The notes beneath the pieces are model-generated. The model was given only the letters and a program-made list of their open reading frames with translations, was not told where the DNA came from and made no database searches. A program made the position numbers and the translations under genes. Shown here one piece after another: positions 11,745-24,417 of a stretch of DNA of 64,000 nt. Source of the DNA: Camillea tinctor (taxonomy: Eukaryota; Ascomycota; Sordariomycetes; Xylariales; Xylariaceae); the NCBI GenBank assembly GCA_022578605.1, contig MU394066.1, positions 558,001-622,000 of the forward strand, written 5' to 3'. Each line of letters opens with the position of its first letter. Positions within the stretch are counted from its first letter, which is position 1.

Positions 11745-11764
11745 ATATATATATATATATATAT
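11745..11764. repeat. (AT)10 microsatellite
   Basis: A perfect AT dinucleotide run about 160 bp upstream of the GH43 start. Confidence 0.9.
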
Positions 11765-12502
11765 GTAGGTATACAGAGTATATGCAGGTACCTAAGGTAC
11801 CATAGGCAAATATCGTGAAGTGGGGACTCGGGTTTCTTGGTGTTGAGGGGAACCAGGGGGAGGGTTTAGAATTGGTGGTATTTCAGGGGTAAAGTTCGTA
11901 ATTGACAGACGCTATTTTGTACTTGCTTGCAGGATAGTTGGAAATACCAAGTTAAAGAAATGTATACCTAGGTATATAAAATATTAATCTCGTTCTATAT
12001 ACTATATATACAGCTCTCCTTCTTCACAAGGGGTTCGAAATATATAACATGTAACTTATATCTGTTTACATGAAGCTGGTTTAGAAGCTCTTAATTAGGA
12101 ATATCGGGAGAACCCCGCGATGTGACGATAGTGGGGTAGGCGAACAACGGGTAAATAGAGTTAGCGCTTGTGGATAAATTGGGGTTATGTACGCTAGAGG
12201 GGTGTTCTCCAAGAGGGGAAGAGTGGAGGAGAGGGGATCCCATCCCATTCCGCCGGGACGGGACGAAATCGAGAAGAAGGCCTCTTTCACATGTCTAGGT
12301 TATAGAATGGGTTTTGTCTATTTTTGAGGTGTAGGGTGGTGGTGGTGTGGGTTTCTAGTCTAGAGTGTCTTCTTAAAGGGGGGTCACCTGCTCCTCTTAA
12401 ATTACCTGGCGAACGTAGAGGAGTGTGGTGGGGTGCTATACAGTTATTATTATTTTCACGTTGGTGTATTAATGGATGTTGGATGGGTGGGTATATATAT
12501 AA

Positions 12503-12520
12503 GTGTGTGTGTGTGTGTGT
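12503..12520. repeat. (GT)9 microsatellite
   Basis: A perfect GT dinucleotide run in non-coding DNA, with further GT-rich sequence near 12625-12650. Confidence 0.9.
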
Positions 12521-13941
12521 AGAATGTTTAAGTGTAAGTGAAGCTAGGGATAGGGGGGCTTGTAAGTGTAAGGTGTAAGTGGGTGTAGAGACCGAGTCAC
12601 CAGATCAGGAAATTCGAGAGCGCTAGCGAGTGTGTGTGTGCGCGCGTATAAGATGTGTCTTGGTCGACTTGGTGGTGTCATTGGCAAGGAAGATAGTCAA
12701 ATAGTACTAAGCGAAAAGAATATCTGGAGGGTTAGGGATAGGGTTTGGACGGTATAGGAGGAAACAATGGTCCAGGGCAAAGGAGTAAGTATGGAGCAAG
12801 TGGGCAGAGAAATATATTAAAGCAGAGTTTAATATACACGTTTGTAGGGGGTGTATACAATTTCAGGTTATTTTAAAGGCGTGGTATCAGAGGGATCTAG
12901 TTATGCTGCAATGTTGCCATTTTCAAAATCAATACGATAAGCACTCGAGTGATGGTTATTCTGTACACTAGTTGGCTTTACAGGGCTGAGACCTCTTATA
13001 CTTTATGGTCATATTCGTATTCGAATCTAAACTTTCACCAGGTAATACACTGACTCAAAAGAGGATAGGGAGCCATGTTTCAATGATACAATATCAACAC
13101 GATTTTCCTTTCTGAATATTTATATCCGTTTTGCCGCGTAGTGTAAATTGGGATGGTTTTACTATTATAAATTTAAGTGATATCTTCTCTTTTCTTTAGA
13201 AAGCCAGGTCGCCTGGCGATGCTTCATTATATGTGCCCACCGTAGCTGTCCTCCAAATATCTAGTGTCCGTTTCATCTATATGGGAACTCTAATCTTACT
13301 ATTTCTTATTTATTGTTTTGCAAGTTTCGTTGTTTAAACATAAAACTTGTAGACATGGCTGGAGATATCGTGAACGTCTATCTAGAGAGCATAACACCCC
13401 GTTTTATGATAAGTTTCAACAACGATGTCGGCAAGATATGGTTTTGGTCCTCAACCCATAAACGCATTTTTTTCTCAAGCCGGAAATCGCAAGTCGTTAT
13501 TCTACTATGGATTATCAAAAAGTATCTAAGATACTATAGTCATCAAAGGGATAGCAACATCACTTTTGCAACAAGCACATCGTTCTGCATTCTCGATGCT
13601 TGCAGGTATTGTCTATACGAACACCACTCTATAGTGCCTCATGGGACGGAACACTCGGATGTAACTCTGAAAACTTCTATTCCGAAATGTGTAATCTTGC
13701 TGAAAAGTGTCGGGATGTTCATCACTTGTAGCACATCAATGATGGCTACAGCTTATATGCAAGGCTCCTATCCATTTCCCTGTGGAAATAATGAGCGAAC
13801 CCCATTTGTGCAGCCGATAAGATGACACCTTAAAGTGCACTGAGAGGTCGATCGTAAGCCTTCGTTGGCCTATAACTCCCAAGCTCGTACATTCAAATAA
13901 CTGAATCGCTCGATTCACGATGAGATCGTAAAAGCTAGGCC

Positions 13942-13961
13942 ATGCTATGCTATGCTATGCT
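13942..13961. repeat. (ATGCT)4 short tandem repeat
   Basis: Four perfect ATGCT units in non-coding DNA. Confidence 0.9.
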
Positions 13962-15259
13962 ATAGGATGAGTTACGAATACACAGAGGAGGGGTAATGCT
14001 GTAGTCATATTTATTATAGGCCCTCTGCTGTATGTTCTGTGCCTCCGCGAGAGCTCAAAACCTAGACGTGGTTCCAATAAATGGCTCTTTGGGCTCTAAG
14101 ACATGCAAAGTCCTGCAGGAATCATGGCATTCGAGTCGCACGCCCGTCTCGCCAGCCTTGCAGCTTGGGGAGCGTGAACTTCTTCTTCATGCACGTAATG
14201 CTCACTACCAGAGATTGATTCGATGGACCGTTGCTTCTTCCCGCCCTTGATGAGAGCTTTTTTCTAATATCTAGCAAATAGAAATGCAGAATATTCACCG
14301 AAAAGCGAGAGAAGGGACATGATTCTATTGGCCGCCTGATAGTAAAATAGGGTGACTTGCGCGACGGGAGATTTTCTCCAATGACACTCTCGTGCATGAA
14401 ACACAAGAATACCTCCTTATCGGTTCATGCATTGGCGTATTTTTTTGATGCAAGACCATTCTAGGAACCGGCCGTCCGTAAATGCACATTTTGAAGAACA
14501 GAGTAACCGATGAGGATCTGAAATGACGACGCAAGCCACGTATCGATGGGGAATTACTTGTTTTGGAAAATACGATTCCATACGATTCTAGCTTCGTAGG
14601 TGCTAAAATGACTGCCCATAATTTTGAATTTTGAATAGTTCATATTACGCAGAGCTCCTCGTCCCAGCTCAATAAAGGGATAGGTGGCTTGATAAATGCT
14701 TTTTTTCCCTTCATATTTTCTCTAAGTAAGGTATATAAGATGAACAATAAGCTTCTAGCTTCACTCCTAGCATAAAAGTGGTGTAAGATACAGTAGGTTG
14801 TACAGGATGAATCAAGTTCTGCAGTTGAAATTCTCAAAAGTTGCATGACATACTACTAAACGCTCTATGCATAAAGATCGAGCCTCGTACACTTATAAGT
14901 GTGTTCGGATACAGTACAGGTATTAGTGATGAATCATTACTTCGAATTCGCTTAGTAGATCATAGTGAGGATATTTTGAACTGCTGTTCTTGAGCAAAAA
15001 GACAACTGAGAAGCGTAAGTTCAAACGTCGTGATATTTCATATGTACCTAACCTAGGTATGTTTTGATTTAGTACCCGAACAATACTTAGGTATAGTTGG
15101 CTTATAAAACTATTGTCATCACTAATTCAAAAAAAAAAAATCATTATAGCATTAAGTAATACCTGGTAGTCTTATGTTATAATTAAAAATACATAAAACA
15201 ATGTGATTAATTATGAAAACGTATTGCTCCATTAAGCCCACGTCTGGTCCTAATATAGC

Positions 15260-16824
15260 TCAATACTGAGTGAAATGAACAGCCACCTTACAACCATTGG
15301 CACTCTTGCATGTTAACTTTAATGCTCCCTTCCAATCTTGTTTATCTCTACTTTCTAACTTTCCAATTGCTCGAGCGAGTCTAGCAAGAACGTATGATGC
15401 TTCAATCATCGCTTTCTGCTGTCCCAAACATGCTCGGCTACCTCCACCAAAACCCATAAATTCCCATTGTGCCGGCTTGATTGAATTCCAGCGCTCAGGT
15501 CTAAATGCTTCAACGTCATCACCGAATACCTTGGGATTGCGATGGAGTGCGTAATAGCTCATGACAACCATTGATCCCTTCTGAAGGAACATGGGGCGGC
15601 CATGATAGGGGCCTCCCCCGACTGGAAGTGTGGTGTCTCGTAAGACCACACGTCCAACCAGAGGGAAGATCGGGTGAAGGCGTAATGCTAGGAGGACGAT
15701 TAGTGGGTATTTTTTATCCCGTGGAGAAGTATTTGCACCTACTCTCGTGCAAGATGTTCTCAATTAATTTGGAAGTTATGAGATTCTCCGCCAAAAGGGT
15801 CTCTTCAGATTTACCGACAAACTCGGCGCGGAGCAGCTCCCAATACCTTGGATGCCGTGACAGCAGAAACAATGCGTTTGTAAGAAGTTCGGATGTGGTG
15901 TCTTGCGCTGCCATCATAGCCTGAATTATTTGGCTTCGGATGAAGACTAAATAATCGGTCTGGACAGAAAGCGCTTGGATTAGACTTTTGTTTTTCCGGC
16001 CATGGTTCTCCGCCAATGCTTGGTTGATATAGTAATCCAGGAAGCCATGAGCCGCGGCACAGGTGCTGATATATTTTCCCTGTGGCAAGATATTCCACGC
16101 TCGACCAAGCATGACCCTAAACATACTATAGACAAGCGCATCATGAAAGGAGTTGAAAAACTGATCAGGTGTAAGTGGCGGACTAGATGATTTATCTGAA
16201 GGATGGACGCCTAGGATGAAATGCAAAGCTGAATTTAGAAACTACGCAGTGTGCTCAGCATTTGAGAAAGCCATTATACCAAGAATAACAAACCATGCCA
16301 TATAAAAGAGGCTGTAAATCGACAGTCGAACCATCTTTTGGCAGCCGTTTCAAGAGTGCATCAACTTCTCTTTCCAGAACGCTGAGGTCGCGGATATTGT
16401 TGAAATCGAGCGATGGTTTCAGTAATTTCCGAGAGTGGCTCCAAGTATCACCGTCTGTTGTGATGAATCCCCGTCCACAAAAATACTCCATTCCAGGAAG
16501 TCTCATTGGCGCGACACCGAAGTCTTTAGACGTATTGATGGTTCGAATGTTCTCTAGAGAGATTGTGCAAACTGTAGGAAGGCTGACCCAAGAGTGAACT
16601 TGGTATGTATTCCCATATCGCCGGTGTAGGTTATAAAGGAATGGAATTTCCGTATACATCCTCATCTGAAAGTCGAAACCAGAGAATGGCTCTTTAGGCC
16701 GATGTATGACTGCCTGTTCGCATCCATGACTTTGCACAGAAGCTGTTCTCTGCCGCTGACGATGAAAAAGAAGAAAGGCTAAAAGAGCCAGTCCTACAAG
16801 TCCAGTGTTGAGTTTGTGACCCAT
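15260..16824 (-). CDS. Cytochrome P450, CYP52-like clan
   Basis: Three exons (16824-16294, 16241-15743, 15687-15260) with 52- and 55-bp introns give 485 aa. The second splice is decisive: HEA joined to CATTA recreates the K-helix ETLR (Glu343 to Arg346). The heme motif is GFGGGSRACLGQQ with thiolate Cys430, and the I-helix has AAQDTTS in place of the usual AGxDTT. The N-terminus carries one membrane anchor (about residues 6-20, LNTGLVGLALLAFLLF) followed by basic residues, so an ER location is expected. The start is ATG 16824; the frame upstream continues only to a TTG. Motifs such as EYFCGRGFITTDGDTW resemble the fungal alkane/fatty-acid hydroxylase group (CYP52 and relatives), but the substrate is unknown. 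It lies in the same neighbourhood as an SDR and an FMO, a plausible oxidative set. Confidence 0.9.
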
Positions 16825-17136
16825 GATGATCCAAGTGATGAACGCAACAAATTCCCCCTTTTTGAACAAATTCAAAGTGACAAATGGTGGGTGAGGTAGG
16901 GGAAAAGAACTAGAAGAGAGAAAATAGGTTCAAAGGGATGGAAAGCCAGGCTTGATACGTGGCAGACTGAGAAATAACAGGAACGTTGGTTACACAAGCC
17001 ATCATCTCCCTGAATATAGATTACAGTGTAAATGCAGAGTAGAATATTAATTCTTTGTTCGTATGTTCTTATAAAACAGAAGATGCACACTATGGAAAAC
17101 CCCCAACATCGCATCCCACATCAGATAGCTCCCTTA
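16825..17136 (-). other. Upstream region of the P450 gene
   Basis: This 312-bp spacer lies between the stop of the upstream membrane-protein gene and the P450 start, both on the minus strand. It must hold the P450 promoter. No further gene is seen. Confidence 0.5.
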
Positions 17137-17652
17137 CTATCGGTTATCCATATTGTAGACATAATGAGATGTCTCGTACGCTGACCACTGATTCCGTGGC
17201 TCCACAGCACGGTATACCGGCTGTACAGGTGGAGGTATTGAATGGGGAAATGGCGGGTAGTAAGATGATCTCGTGGGTCGAAAAAAAGCCGGAGATGGCG
17301 GAGGGATTGTACCATCTTTGCTCCCATCGTCGGTCGTCCCATTTTGGTTGTAGGCACAGGTCACGAGAGCACATCTGTGTCTATTCGCCACATAACATAG
17401 CCATAGGAGCAGTATCAGCACGACCACCGTCACGGAGATCCCTATTATGATCGCGGTCTGTTGCTGATTTATGCCATTCGACGTGGATGCAGCTGAATCG
17501 GTCGACGGTGGGTCGGTCCGGGCTAGGGTTACGACGGTAGTAGATGTGGAATCGGCGTAAGTGACGGTCTGCGTCAACGTAATTTGCCGGGCGACGATAC
17601 TCGGTTCCGCTAACCGGGACTCCGCGGCGGTCGTTTGAGGAATTGCTAGCAT
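17137..17652 (-). CDS. Small single-pass membrane protein of unknown function
   Basis: A single exon of 171 aa from ATG 17652; seven in-frame codons upstream reach only a GTG. Layout: about 60 residues rich in Thr/Ser (TLTQTVTYADSTSTTVVTL) suited to O-glycosylation, one transmembrane helix at about 67-89 (AIIIGISVTVVVLILLLWLC), then a tail rich in Pro and Tyr (PPPSPAFFRP, SYYPPFPHSIPPP). This S/T-ectodomain, single helix, Pro-rich tail plan is common among fungal cell-surface sensors and orphan membrane proteins, but I do not recognise the family. There is no classical signal peptide, so the helix may act as a reverse anchor. It lies 312 bp upstream of the P450 on the same strand. Confidence 0.65.
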   Translation of the reverse strand: MLAIPQTTAAESRLAEPSIVARQITLTQTVTYADSTSTTVVTLARTDPPSTDSAASTSNGINQQQTAIIIGISVTVVVLILLLWLCYVANRHRCALVTCAYNQNGTTDDGSKDGTIPPPSPAFFRPTRSSYYPPFPHSIPPPVQPVYRAVEPRNQWSAYETSHYVYNMDNR

Positions 17653-20157
17653 TTTGAAAGACGCCTTAAACACTCATGTAGCATCACAAATAGAAATTTG
17701 GTAAAAGCAACATCACACGCAGCAGATCCTAGGGGGTACCAAGGGGGGAGGGTCCCTCTCCTATTTATCAAGACCCTGATGAGGGTTCGATGGTATCCAA
17801 GGCAGAACCCTAATGTGAGATGTATGTCGTGCATATTGGGAGCTCGCACACACCCATCCATCTGCAACATCTCATATGGGTTCATCATCTGATCATTGGT
17901 TGAAACAGATGACTCTTTCGCAGCAACATCCCGACGGGTGCTAACCCACAATAGGTTGGGCCGTCAACGGCTTAGCATATCGAAGGACACGGGTATCATG
18001 TCCTCCTGACGGGTGTTACAACATCTTCCCGCTAATGCAATACGACATGCAAGTCTTGGTTCTGTATTATACTAGTATCTCCAATCTTGGAAACACCAGT
18101 CCTAGTCTGCCGTTGGGTTGCATTGGAGAAATTTAAGCCTAAGCCTTGTCGTATGGACAGATCTTTGGGGAACTCGAGAAGCTCGTCACTGAGGGCTTGG
18201 ACTGCATGCCAGCCTGGCAATTTGTCAATATTTAGTTGCATGTGCGTACAATATAGAACATAATATGCTTCGGCCCGCAGCATTATCGTGATAACCTTAC
18301 GTATAGGTAGAAACCGTATAATATTAAGCTGGCCTCGAGGTTTGAGAAGACTCCCTACCTTTTGCTTCATCCCCAGATTCTTTGTGTTTATAAGTTTTGA
18401 AACACCACCACTACATCACAATAGAACGAACCAATGACAATCTGCATACCTACCTAACCTAGCTTTCTATACCTATCATCGATGTCGTACATATCTTATC
18501 TAACGTAGCGAAATCCTGTCTAGAAAACCCATGGTTACCACCCACGTGGCTCGCTCCTATTCATGCCGAGTTGGTACCTCGACGGGAATGAGGATGTATA
18601 TGCTGTGTAATATTGAAATGTTATATGCAACCCATCAAGCATGGTAACCACATAGTTTTTAGGGAAAAGTGGCTCTGCTTATTTCTTGCTTGGAACCAGC
18701 CTACCACCAACTTATAAGAGATCAAAATTATAATATTTTAAACGCGGCTACACCGCCTCTAAACTCGACTTTTCTTTACCTATATGCTATCTGGCAGGTA
18801 GCATTCTTGAAACCCCTTATGTCTTTCCAAGGAAAACAAAACGGCTACATGCATATTCAAGTCTACTATTCATTATTTTTTTTGAAATTCAGTATTCACG
18901 ATAATTTTAAAAGCTAGGTAAGCAACAGAAAGGATTTTCACTGATAATGGAAATCAATAAAAGATGGTCCATTCCTAGAGTATTACATTGTGCGATTCTA
19001 AGATCAAAAGTTATATGCTTATCCCTTTACCAGAGCCTATGAGACCGAATGGGATGCGAGTTCAAGTAGGTCAGCATCGTGAAACACATTAGCTTGCTGA
19101 CCTGAGATGATAAATCGAATCAATGGGATATCTCACATTTCGGTGAGCAGGAAGCCTTGCATCGTGCTAGGCCCGACGGGAAGGCATCGATTCCCGTTAT
19201 AATAGTTGATTCGGGCACTCTCGTCTATATCGTGACAATGCTGGCCAGACTTTTGCTACGTCATCACTCTAGGTATCACTGCATGATACCGAGCCGAAGA
19301 GTACGACAGAACGATTATCCCGGGTTTTGTCTGCCCATTCAACGATCACTTTACGGCCCCCAAATTCGTCTAGAGGCCAGATTCTAACGAATACGTCGTT
19401 GAATATCCGTAACGTAGGGTTTTCACAAAGGCGGGATTAAGCTAATACGGCATGATAGTAACATAAGTATACATCTGGAGAAGAAAGAAGCGCATGGAAT
19501 CGAGATGGATTCTAGGTAGCATATGAGGGGGGCTAATAAGGACTAGATATCGGTAGGTAAGTATAGACTATCTAGGTTGTTGCACAAAAATGTGAAGCTG
19601 ATAGACACTTACATCAAATTATATAGGCTTCTTAGCCCCTTTTATTCAGAGCCAGGTGGCAGTATAGAAACGTGAGATCTACGGTGATGAAGTAATAACA
19701 GAGTACTTACTTCCATTACAAAGGCTGATTCGGGGGATATAACCACCAGATCTAACAAGCCAAGTCGTAAGACGATTCTCGTCTAGGAACTATTCCTCTC
19801 ATCACATAAGTCCTAATTCTCGTAGGCCTGCTCATAGATTACTTAGGTACGTACTCCTATTGATATCTTCATTACCACATCCGACTCCACATCGACAGAG
19901 AAATTGGCAATACGAAAATATAATATCATAAACTATATAGGTTGGTTGTCATGTATTATAAATCCGTATCTGAATCTTTCAATGATTCACTTTCCATTTG
20001 AAGCTGGAACATGCACACAAAACATACAAATTACTCCTCAGCTTGAGTATGTGTTCTCTTTCCTAACCATCATTTCCATGTTAAAATATCAAAGTAAGCA
20101 TGGTACACTTCTACTCACTCAATCCCTCCCTCTAACACAGCACTGGCCACTAAACTG
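17653..20157. other. 2.5-kb gene-free region
   Basis: It holds the promoter of the small membrane protein and the 3' region of the SDR gene. The remainder is AT-leaning with scattered CCTAGG/ACCTACC motifs (about 18450-18470, 19555-19575). A 112-codon minus-strand frame at 18032-18370 has no recognisable domain. No gene is called. Confidence 0.55.
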
Positions 20158-21474
20158 TCACTCCACTAACCCCGAGTCTAGAATCGACTGGACCGTATCA
20201 ACCACACTTTTCTCCAGGGGAGTATATTCTAGCCCCAGCAGCTCTCTCGACTTGCTAGTATCAAACTGGTAGACGTCGTCAGGGAGATCGTCGGGCACGT
20301 TCGTTGACGGCAGCCGGTCCGCCAAACTAGGGAACGACTTCCTGATGATTTCCGCCAGCCGCTTGTTCGAGAAGTGCTCGCTAACGAGGTAGAAGCGGTT
20401 TCCTCCAGCCTGCGGTTGCGTCAGGGCCCGCACATGCGCGAGCGCGACGTCGCGCACGTCGACGAATGTGAAGATCGGTGCGGTTGGCTTGAGCTCCTCC
20501 TTCATCCTCCCCAGGATTAGGTCCCGGATGCGGTGGTTTGATGTATTCATGGCTTCGAGGCTGGGAAGGGTCCTCTGGATCGGCCCAAACGTGTAGGTGT
20601 TGTTGATAGCAGCTAGGTCAAAGTTCGGCTTCTCGTTTTCCATGAAAGCCCATGCTGCCTTTTCGGAGAGCGCCTTGCTGGTAGCGTATGATCTAGCGGG
20701 ATCCATCGCATCCTCCCACTATTTATTTCATGTCAGTGTTATCAGTTATGAGTACCCTCTAGACTAATCAGGTCATTTAGACACCAGGGCGTCATTTAGA
20801 GGAGCTCGTACATACCTTGAAGGGGGACCAGTGAGTCTCATCGTATAATTTAGCATGATTCAGAGGGTTTACGATCGCCGCAGATGAAGACGTGATCACT
20901 ACCCGCTTAACAGTAGGTGCATTTTCCTTGATAGACTTGAGCAGTCCTGTTGTTCCTTTAATCCCGGGGTCTAGAAAGTCCTTAATTGGGTCCTTGACAT
21001 TCAAATGGTAAGGCATTGCAGTATGAACTACATAGTCGAACGGTGCCTCCGATTTAAAGTGCTACACAAGGAACCATTTTAATAGGAATCACGGCGAGCA
21101 GGGAGGTTTGGATTAACTAACGCTATCGAAAACACCGTTTTCAGCAATGTCATGAATGACAATGTAGGACAGGCGGCTTGACCCGATAGATTCCACTATT
21201 CTTCTCCCCTTTTCTTCAGATCTTGTCGTGGTTACGACATAGAAGCTGAAGCGGTTAGTGGTCAATGAAACTGCAAAAAAAGTCTAGGACGATTACCCTG
21301 CATTGAGTAGCTCATCGAGAATGTGAGAAGCGATAAACCCGCTGCCCCCTATATTCATTTAGCATATTGAGGACGATGGATACAGATCGTGGACAATGCT
21401 TCATTGTGCGAGAACACGTTACCTGTTAGAAGAACTCTGCCCTTCAATTGTCCATTTGTTTCGTTTGCCCCCAT
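20158..21474 (-). CDS. NAD(P)-dependent reductase, extended SDR (GRE2/dihydroflavonol-reductase-like)
   Basis: Five exons (21474-21423, 21348-21297, 21245-21122, 21061-20816, 20718-20158) give 344 aa, the usual length for the family. Splicing rebuilds the Rossmann motif LLTG-GSGFIA (exons 1 and 2) and FYVVTTTRSEEKGRR, the second-strand cofactor region. The catalytic residues are visible: ITSSSAAI, and Tyr169/Lys173 in SYATSK. Members reduce ketones or aldehydes (methylglyoxal and other carbonyls in yeast Gre2, flavanonols in plants) with NADPH in the cytosol; an Arg after the second strand supports NADPH. Specificity cannot be inferred. The gene is divergent from the FAD monooxygenase with a 701-bp shared promoter, so co-regulation is plausible. 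Confidence is slightly lower for exons 1-3, which are short. Confidence 0.9.
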
Positions 21475-22175
21475 TTTCTGAACGATTCCGTTAGATCCGG
21501 CTGAGTCCAATAGCAGCGAAATGATGACGACCAATTTGCAACCAGACGTACTTCTTAATGCTACCACAAGAGGAAATCCCAAGCAATAAATCAGGTCGTA
21601 ATGGCCTGCGGAGACAGCGGCTTTCCTCCTCACGGGTGTCCGGACTATCTTCCCCAAGTAAGACCCGAGGTTTGATAATGGTTGGTCTAAATCCCCAAGA
21701 TCAAGCCACCCGAAGGAACCTGAACATAACTACCCCCGAGAACCCCCCACGACAAGAACACTAGGCGTTGAAGGGTGTGTAAGCATTTTGCGTGACCCTT
21801 CATATAAACACCTGCAATACAACGCTACGCAGCATCCGAGTGCCTCAAACCTTCTCTCAACCCCTCGGTGAATCCCACGGTTCAGCTTAAAGTAAGGTTT
21901 TATCGGTGCTTACAGGTCACGGTCCGTGAGTTTGACGCGTTTCCGACTCGGCCCAAAGTTACAGCTATCGAGCCTGATTAACGTAATATAATCAGTAATA
22001 AGACTTTCCTCGTGTTAATGGAAATAATAAAACTTGGTAGGTTCAACCATAGCTGTTTTAATAATACACTGAGTTGATTTCTACGTCCAGAATATTTACT
22101 AGGTTGAAGCCATCATTAAGTTCATCCTAGCGTGCCCCCTCCTTTTTGAGTGCTGAGAGGATCGAAACATAAACA
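21475..22175. promoter_or_regulatory. Shared divergent promoter of the SDR and FAD monooxygenase genes
   Basis: This 701-bp interval separates two oxidoreductase genes transcribed away from each other. It contains a perfect 13-bp palindrome at 21917-21929 (annotated separately). A TATAAA on the + strand lies near 21803, too far upstream of the FMO start to be assigned confidently. Confidence 0.55.
21917..21929. promoter_or_regulatory. Perfect palindrome TCACGG-T-CCGTGA, candidate zinc-cluster regulator site
   Basis: The 13-bp sequence is an exact inverted repeat with a single central base. It embeds CGG-N-CCG, the inverted triplet layout bound by fungal Zn(II)2Cys6 dimers; known spacings are often larger. 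Its place inside a divergent promoter, about 247 bp from the FMO start and 443 bp from the SDR start, fits a shared operator. Binding is inference. Confidence 0.4.
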
Positions 22176-23591
22176 ATGCCTGCACATATCCACGTTGCCA
22201 TTGTAGGGGGTGGGATCACCGGGGTAATTCTGGCCTTAGCTCTCGAGAAGCGAGGAGTTGACTACGCCCTGTACGAGCGAGCACCCGCCTTCACTGAGAT
22301 CGGGGCTGGTATTGGCTTTAGCCCAAACGCAGAACGGGCTCTCAAAGTTATAGACCCTCGCGTATATTCGGTTTACAAGCAAGTCGCTTCCACAAACGAT
22401 CAAGAAGACTATTTCACGTGGGTGGATGGGTATAAGACTAATGAGATCGTGGCGAGGTTGCTGATTGGCATTGATGCATTCCAAGGGGGTCGTCGCTCCG
22501 ACTTCCTAGAGGCGTGGTCGAAATTGATTCCCTCAGAGAAGGCCAGCTTCGGCAAGGAATTAGCGACGATTTTCCAGGAAGCCAACGGCAAGGTTCTCCT
22601 GGACTTCAAAGATGGAACCAGTGCAGAGGCCGACATAGGTAAAATTTATCCTTAAGAGATATTGCCATTCCGTTGAGGTGGCAGTGCAATTGACTAATAA
22701 CTGCTCATAGTAATTGGTTGCGATGGCATACGCTCTCGAGTCCGTCAGCTCATTCTCGGCGAAGCCAACCCCGTCTCATATCCGACTTATACCCATAAAT
22801 ACTGCTTCCGTGCACTAGCATCCATGGACAAAGCGCGGGAGGTGCTAGGGGAGGAGAGAACGGTCCAGAGGTTCATGTACAACGGACCCGACGCGCATTG
22901 CATTATATACCCTGTCGCTCAGGGTCAGCTACTCAACATACTGCTCGTCGTCAGCGACCCCAACCCGTGGCGGATCAAGGACAAGCACACGGCGCGGGGC
23001 GATAAGCAAGAAGCCGTCGAGGCCTGCGCCGGCTGGCACCCTCACGTCCGGGCCATCGTCGATCTCATGCCCGAGAAGCTGGACAAGTGGGCTATCTTCG
23101 ACATGTTCGAGAACCCGGCGCCCTACTACAACGTGGGGAGGGTGGCTGTCGCCGGGGACGCGGCCCACGCCTCAGGTCCTCATCTCGGTTCAGGGGCCGG
23201 ATTTGGCATCGAAGATGCGCTAGTGCTGGCGACCGTGCTCGAAGCTGCGAACCAGGGCTTGAACAACGGTATTAGCAATAGCAATAGCGTTAAAAGTAAG
23301 ACGGAGGATAGCAAGGCCGAGGCGTGCCGCAGAGCGCTCGCGGCCTACAATGAGATGCGCTTCGATCGCACGCAGTGGCTTGCGGGCGCTACGCGCGAGG
23401 CATCGGCTCTATTCCAGTGGCAGGACGAGGAGGTCGGAAGCGACCACGCAAAGTTCGAGCCGCGCATCCATCGGCTGTTTCACACGATTTGGGATAACGA
23501 TATTGACAAGATGGTCGATGACGCAGTCCATATGTACGCCGACATGTCGTCGACGACGAAGAGGAGTAACAAGGCGCAGGTGAATCTGTAA
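22176..23591 (+). CDS. FAD-dependent monooxygenase, fungal salicylate-hydroxylase-like
   Basis: Two exons, 22176-22638 and 22711-23591, around a 72-bp intron (TGACTAATAA branch, CATAG acceptor) give 447 aa. Group A flavoprotein hydroxylase motifs are complete: the Rossmann GxGxxG at 11-16 (VGGGITG) followed by Glu in ALYERAP, the DG motif rebuilt across the intron (VIGCDGIRSRVR), and the second FAD motif GDAAHASGPHLGSGAG at 303-318. Members use NAD(P)H and O2 to hydroxylate aromatic substrates; close fungal relatives act on salicylate or serve as tailoring enzymes in secondary metabolism. There is no signal or membrane segment, so it should be cytosolic. A Ser/Asn/Lys-rich insert near residues 350-365 (NNGISNSNSVKSKTEDS) is loop-like. 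It is divergent from the SDR, consistent with a joint oxidative pathway. Confidence 0.92.
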
Positions 23592-24417
23592 AACTTGCTA
23601 CTAGTGTGGGGGATGTGCGCTTGCGCATAACGGATCGTCATGCAACACGTACTTATTATCCCAGGAAGGGTGAGCTATAACAATGACTTTCTATGCAGCG
23701 AACTTCTGGGGATGTGGGACGCTGGTTGATGGGCCAAGGATTGCTCTGGCTCGGCATAGGTAGCTGATTTGACGTCGAAAAGTTTCCGAAGCGACTCGGG
23801 CTGTTCGGAATGCATGTTTGAAATGATGTCCTCGGATTCGGGATGACATTGTCCCCAAAAGAACATTACATACCAATAAGGCAGCGGAATGCTAGTTTGT
23901 ACAAGAAAACCCGTATAGATGGATGTTTGACTCCTATGACTCCTATTTCGGGTGACCTCTCTTCCCGGGCCAGACCCAGAACCTCCCGGTATGCATTTCC
24001 CCTACCGCCCCTAGCCATAGTACAAATATTTACAAAGAAAATTTACAAAAGGTATGTATAACCGACCATCAAATCCGTCGTAAATATAAGTCCTTGGGAG
24101 TCATATTTCCCCCCTATATCCTATATGTGGCGCGACTCCCCTTGCTTTTGGACTTAAAATAGGTGTTGCCGATAAGGGGCGTTTCGTCTTCCCAGAGACG
24201 GCTCGATGCCTCTTATGCTTGCTAATGCATCAAGACTCCTTAACCATGGAGCGTATTCCCAAACATAGGGAATCTAAGTCGGACTCAAGTATACACAAGC
24301 AACTTATTACTATTATAATAGAGTTGTGCGGACGTGCATCACCCCGCGACGCCCAGTAATTATATATCCTGCCAGCTGATTTTGTTTTCCCAAATAGAAT
24401 TAGGCGCGCTATCGTCT
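23592..24417. other. Convergent spacer between the FMO and the 7TM gene
   Basis: This 826-bp stretch contains the 3' regions of both genes. Short frames near 23690-23870 lack recognisable content. Confidence 0.55.

Larger units (their letters stand above)
11587..15259. other. 3.7-kb gene-free region between GH43 and the first P450
   Basis: It begins with the GH43 promoter (purine-rich on + about 11620-11740) and ends in the 3' region of the P450 gene. It contains (AT)10, (GT)9 and (ATGCT)4 microsatellites. Open frames, the longest about 170 codons near 13313, have no recognisable domain or coding bias, so I call no gene. Confidence 0.55.

Noticed and set aside
13313..13825. 170-codon + frame
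   Set aside because: Composition rich in Ile, Ser, Cys and His with no domain, no splice partners and no family resemblance; likely chance in AT-rich DNA.
16825..16875. N-terminal extension of the first P450 (NLFKKGEFVAFITWII)
   Set aside because: It begins with TTG. ATG 16824 places the membrane anchor at the expected position.
18032..18370. 112-codon minus frame containing LPGWHAVQALSDELLEFPKD
   Set aside because: Part of it looks protein-like, but I recognise no family, and there is no supporting gene structure around it.
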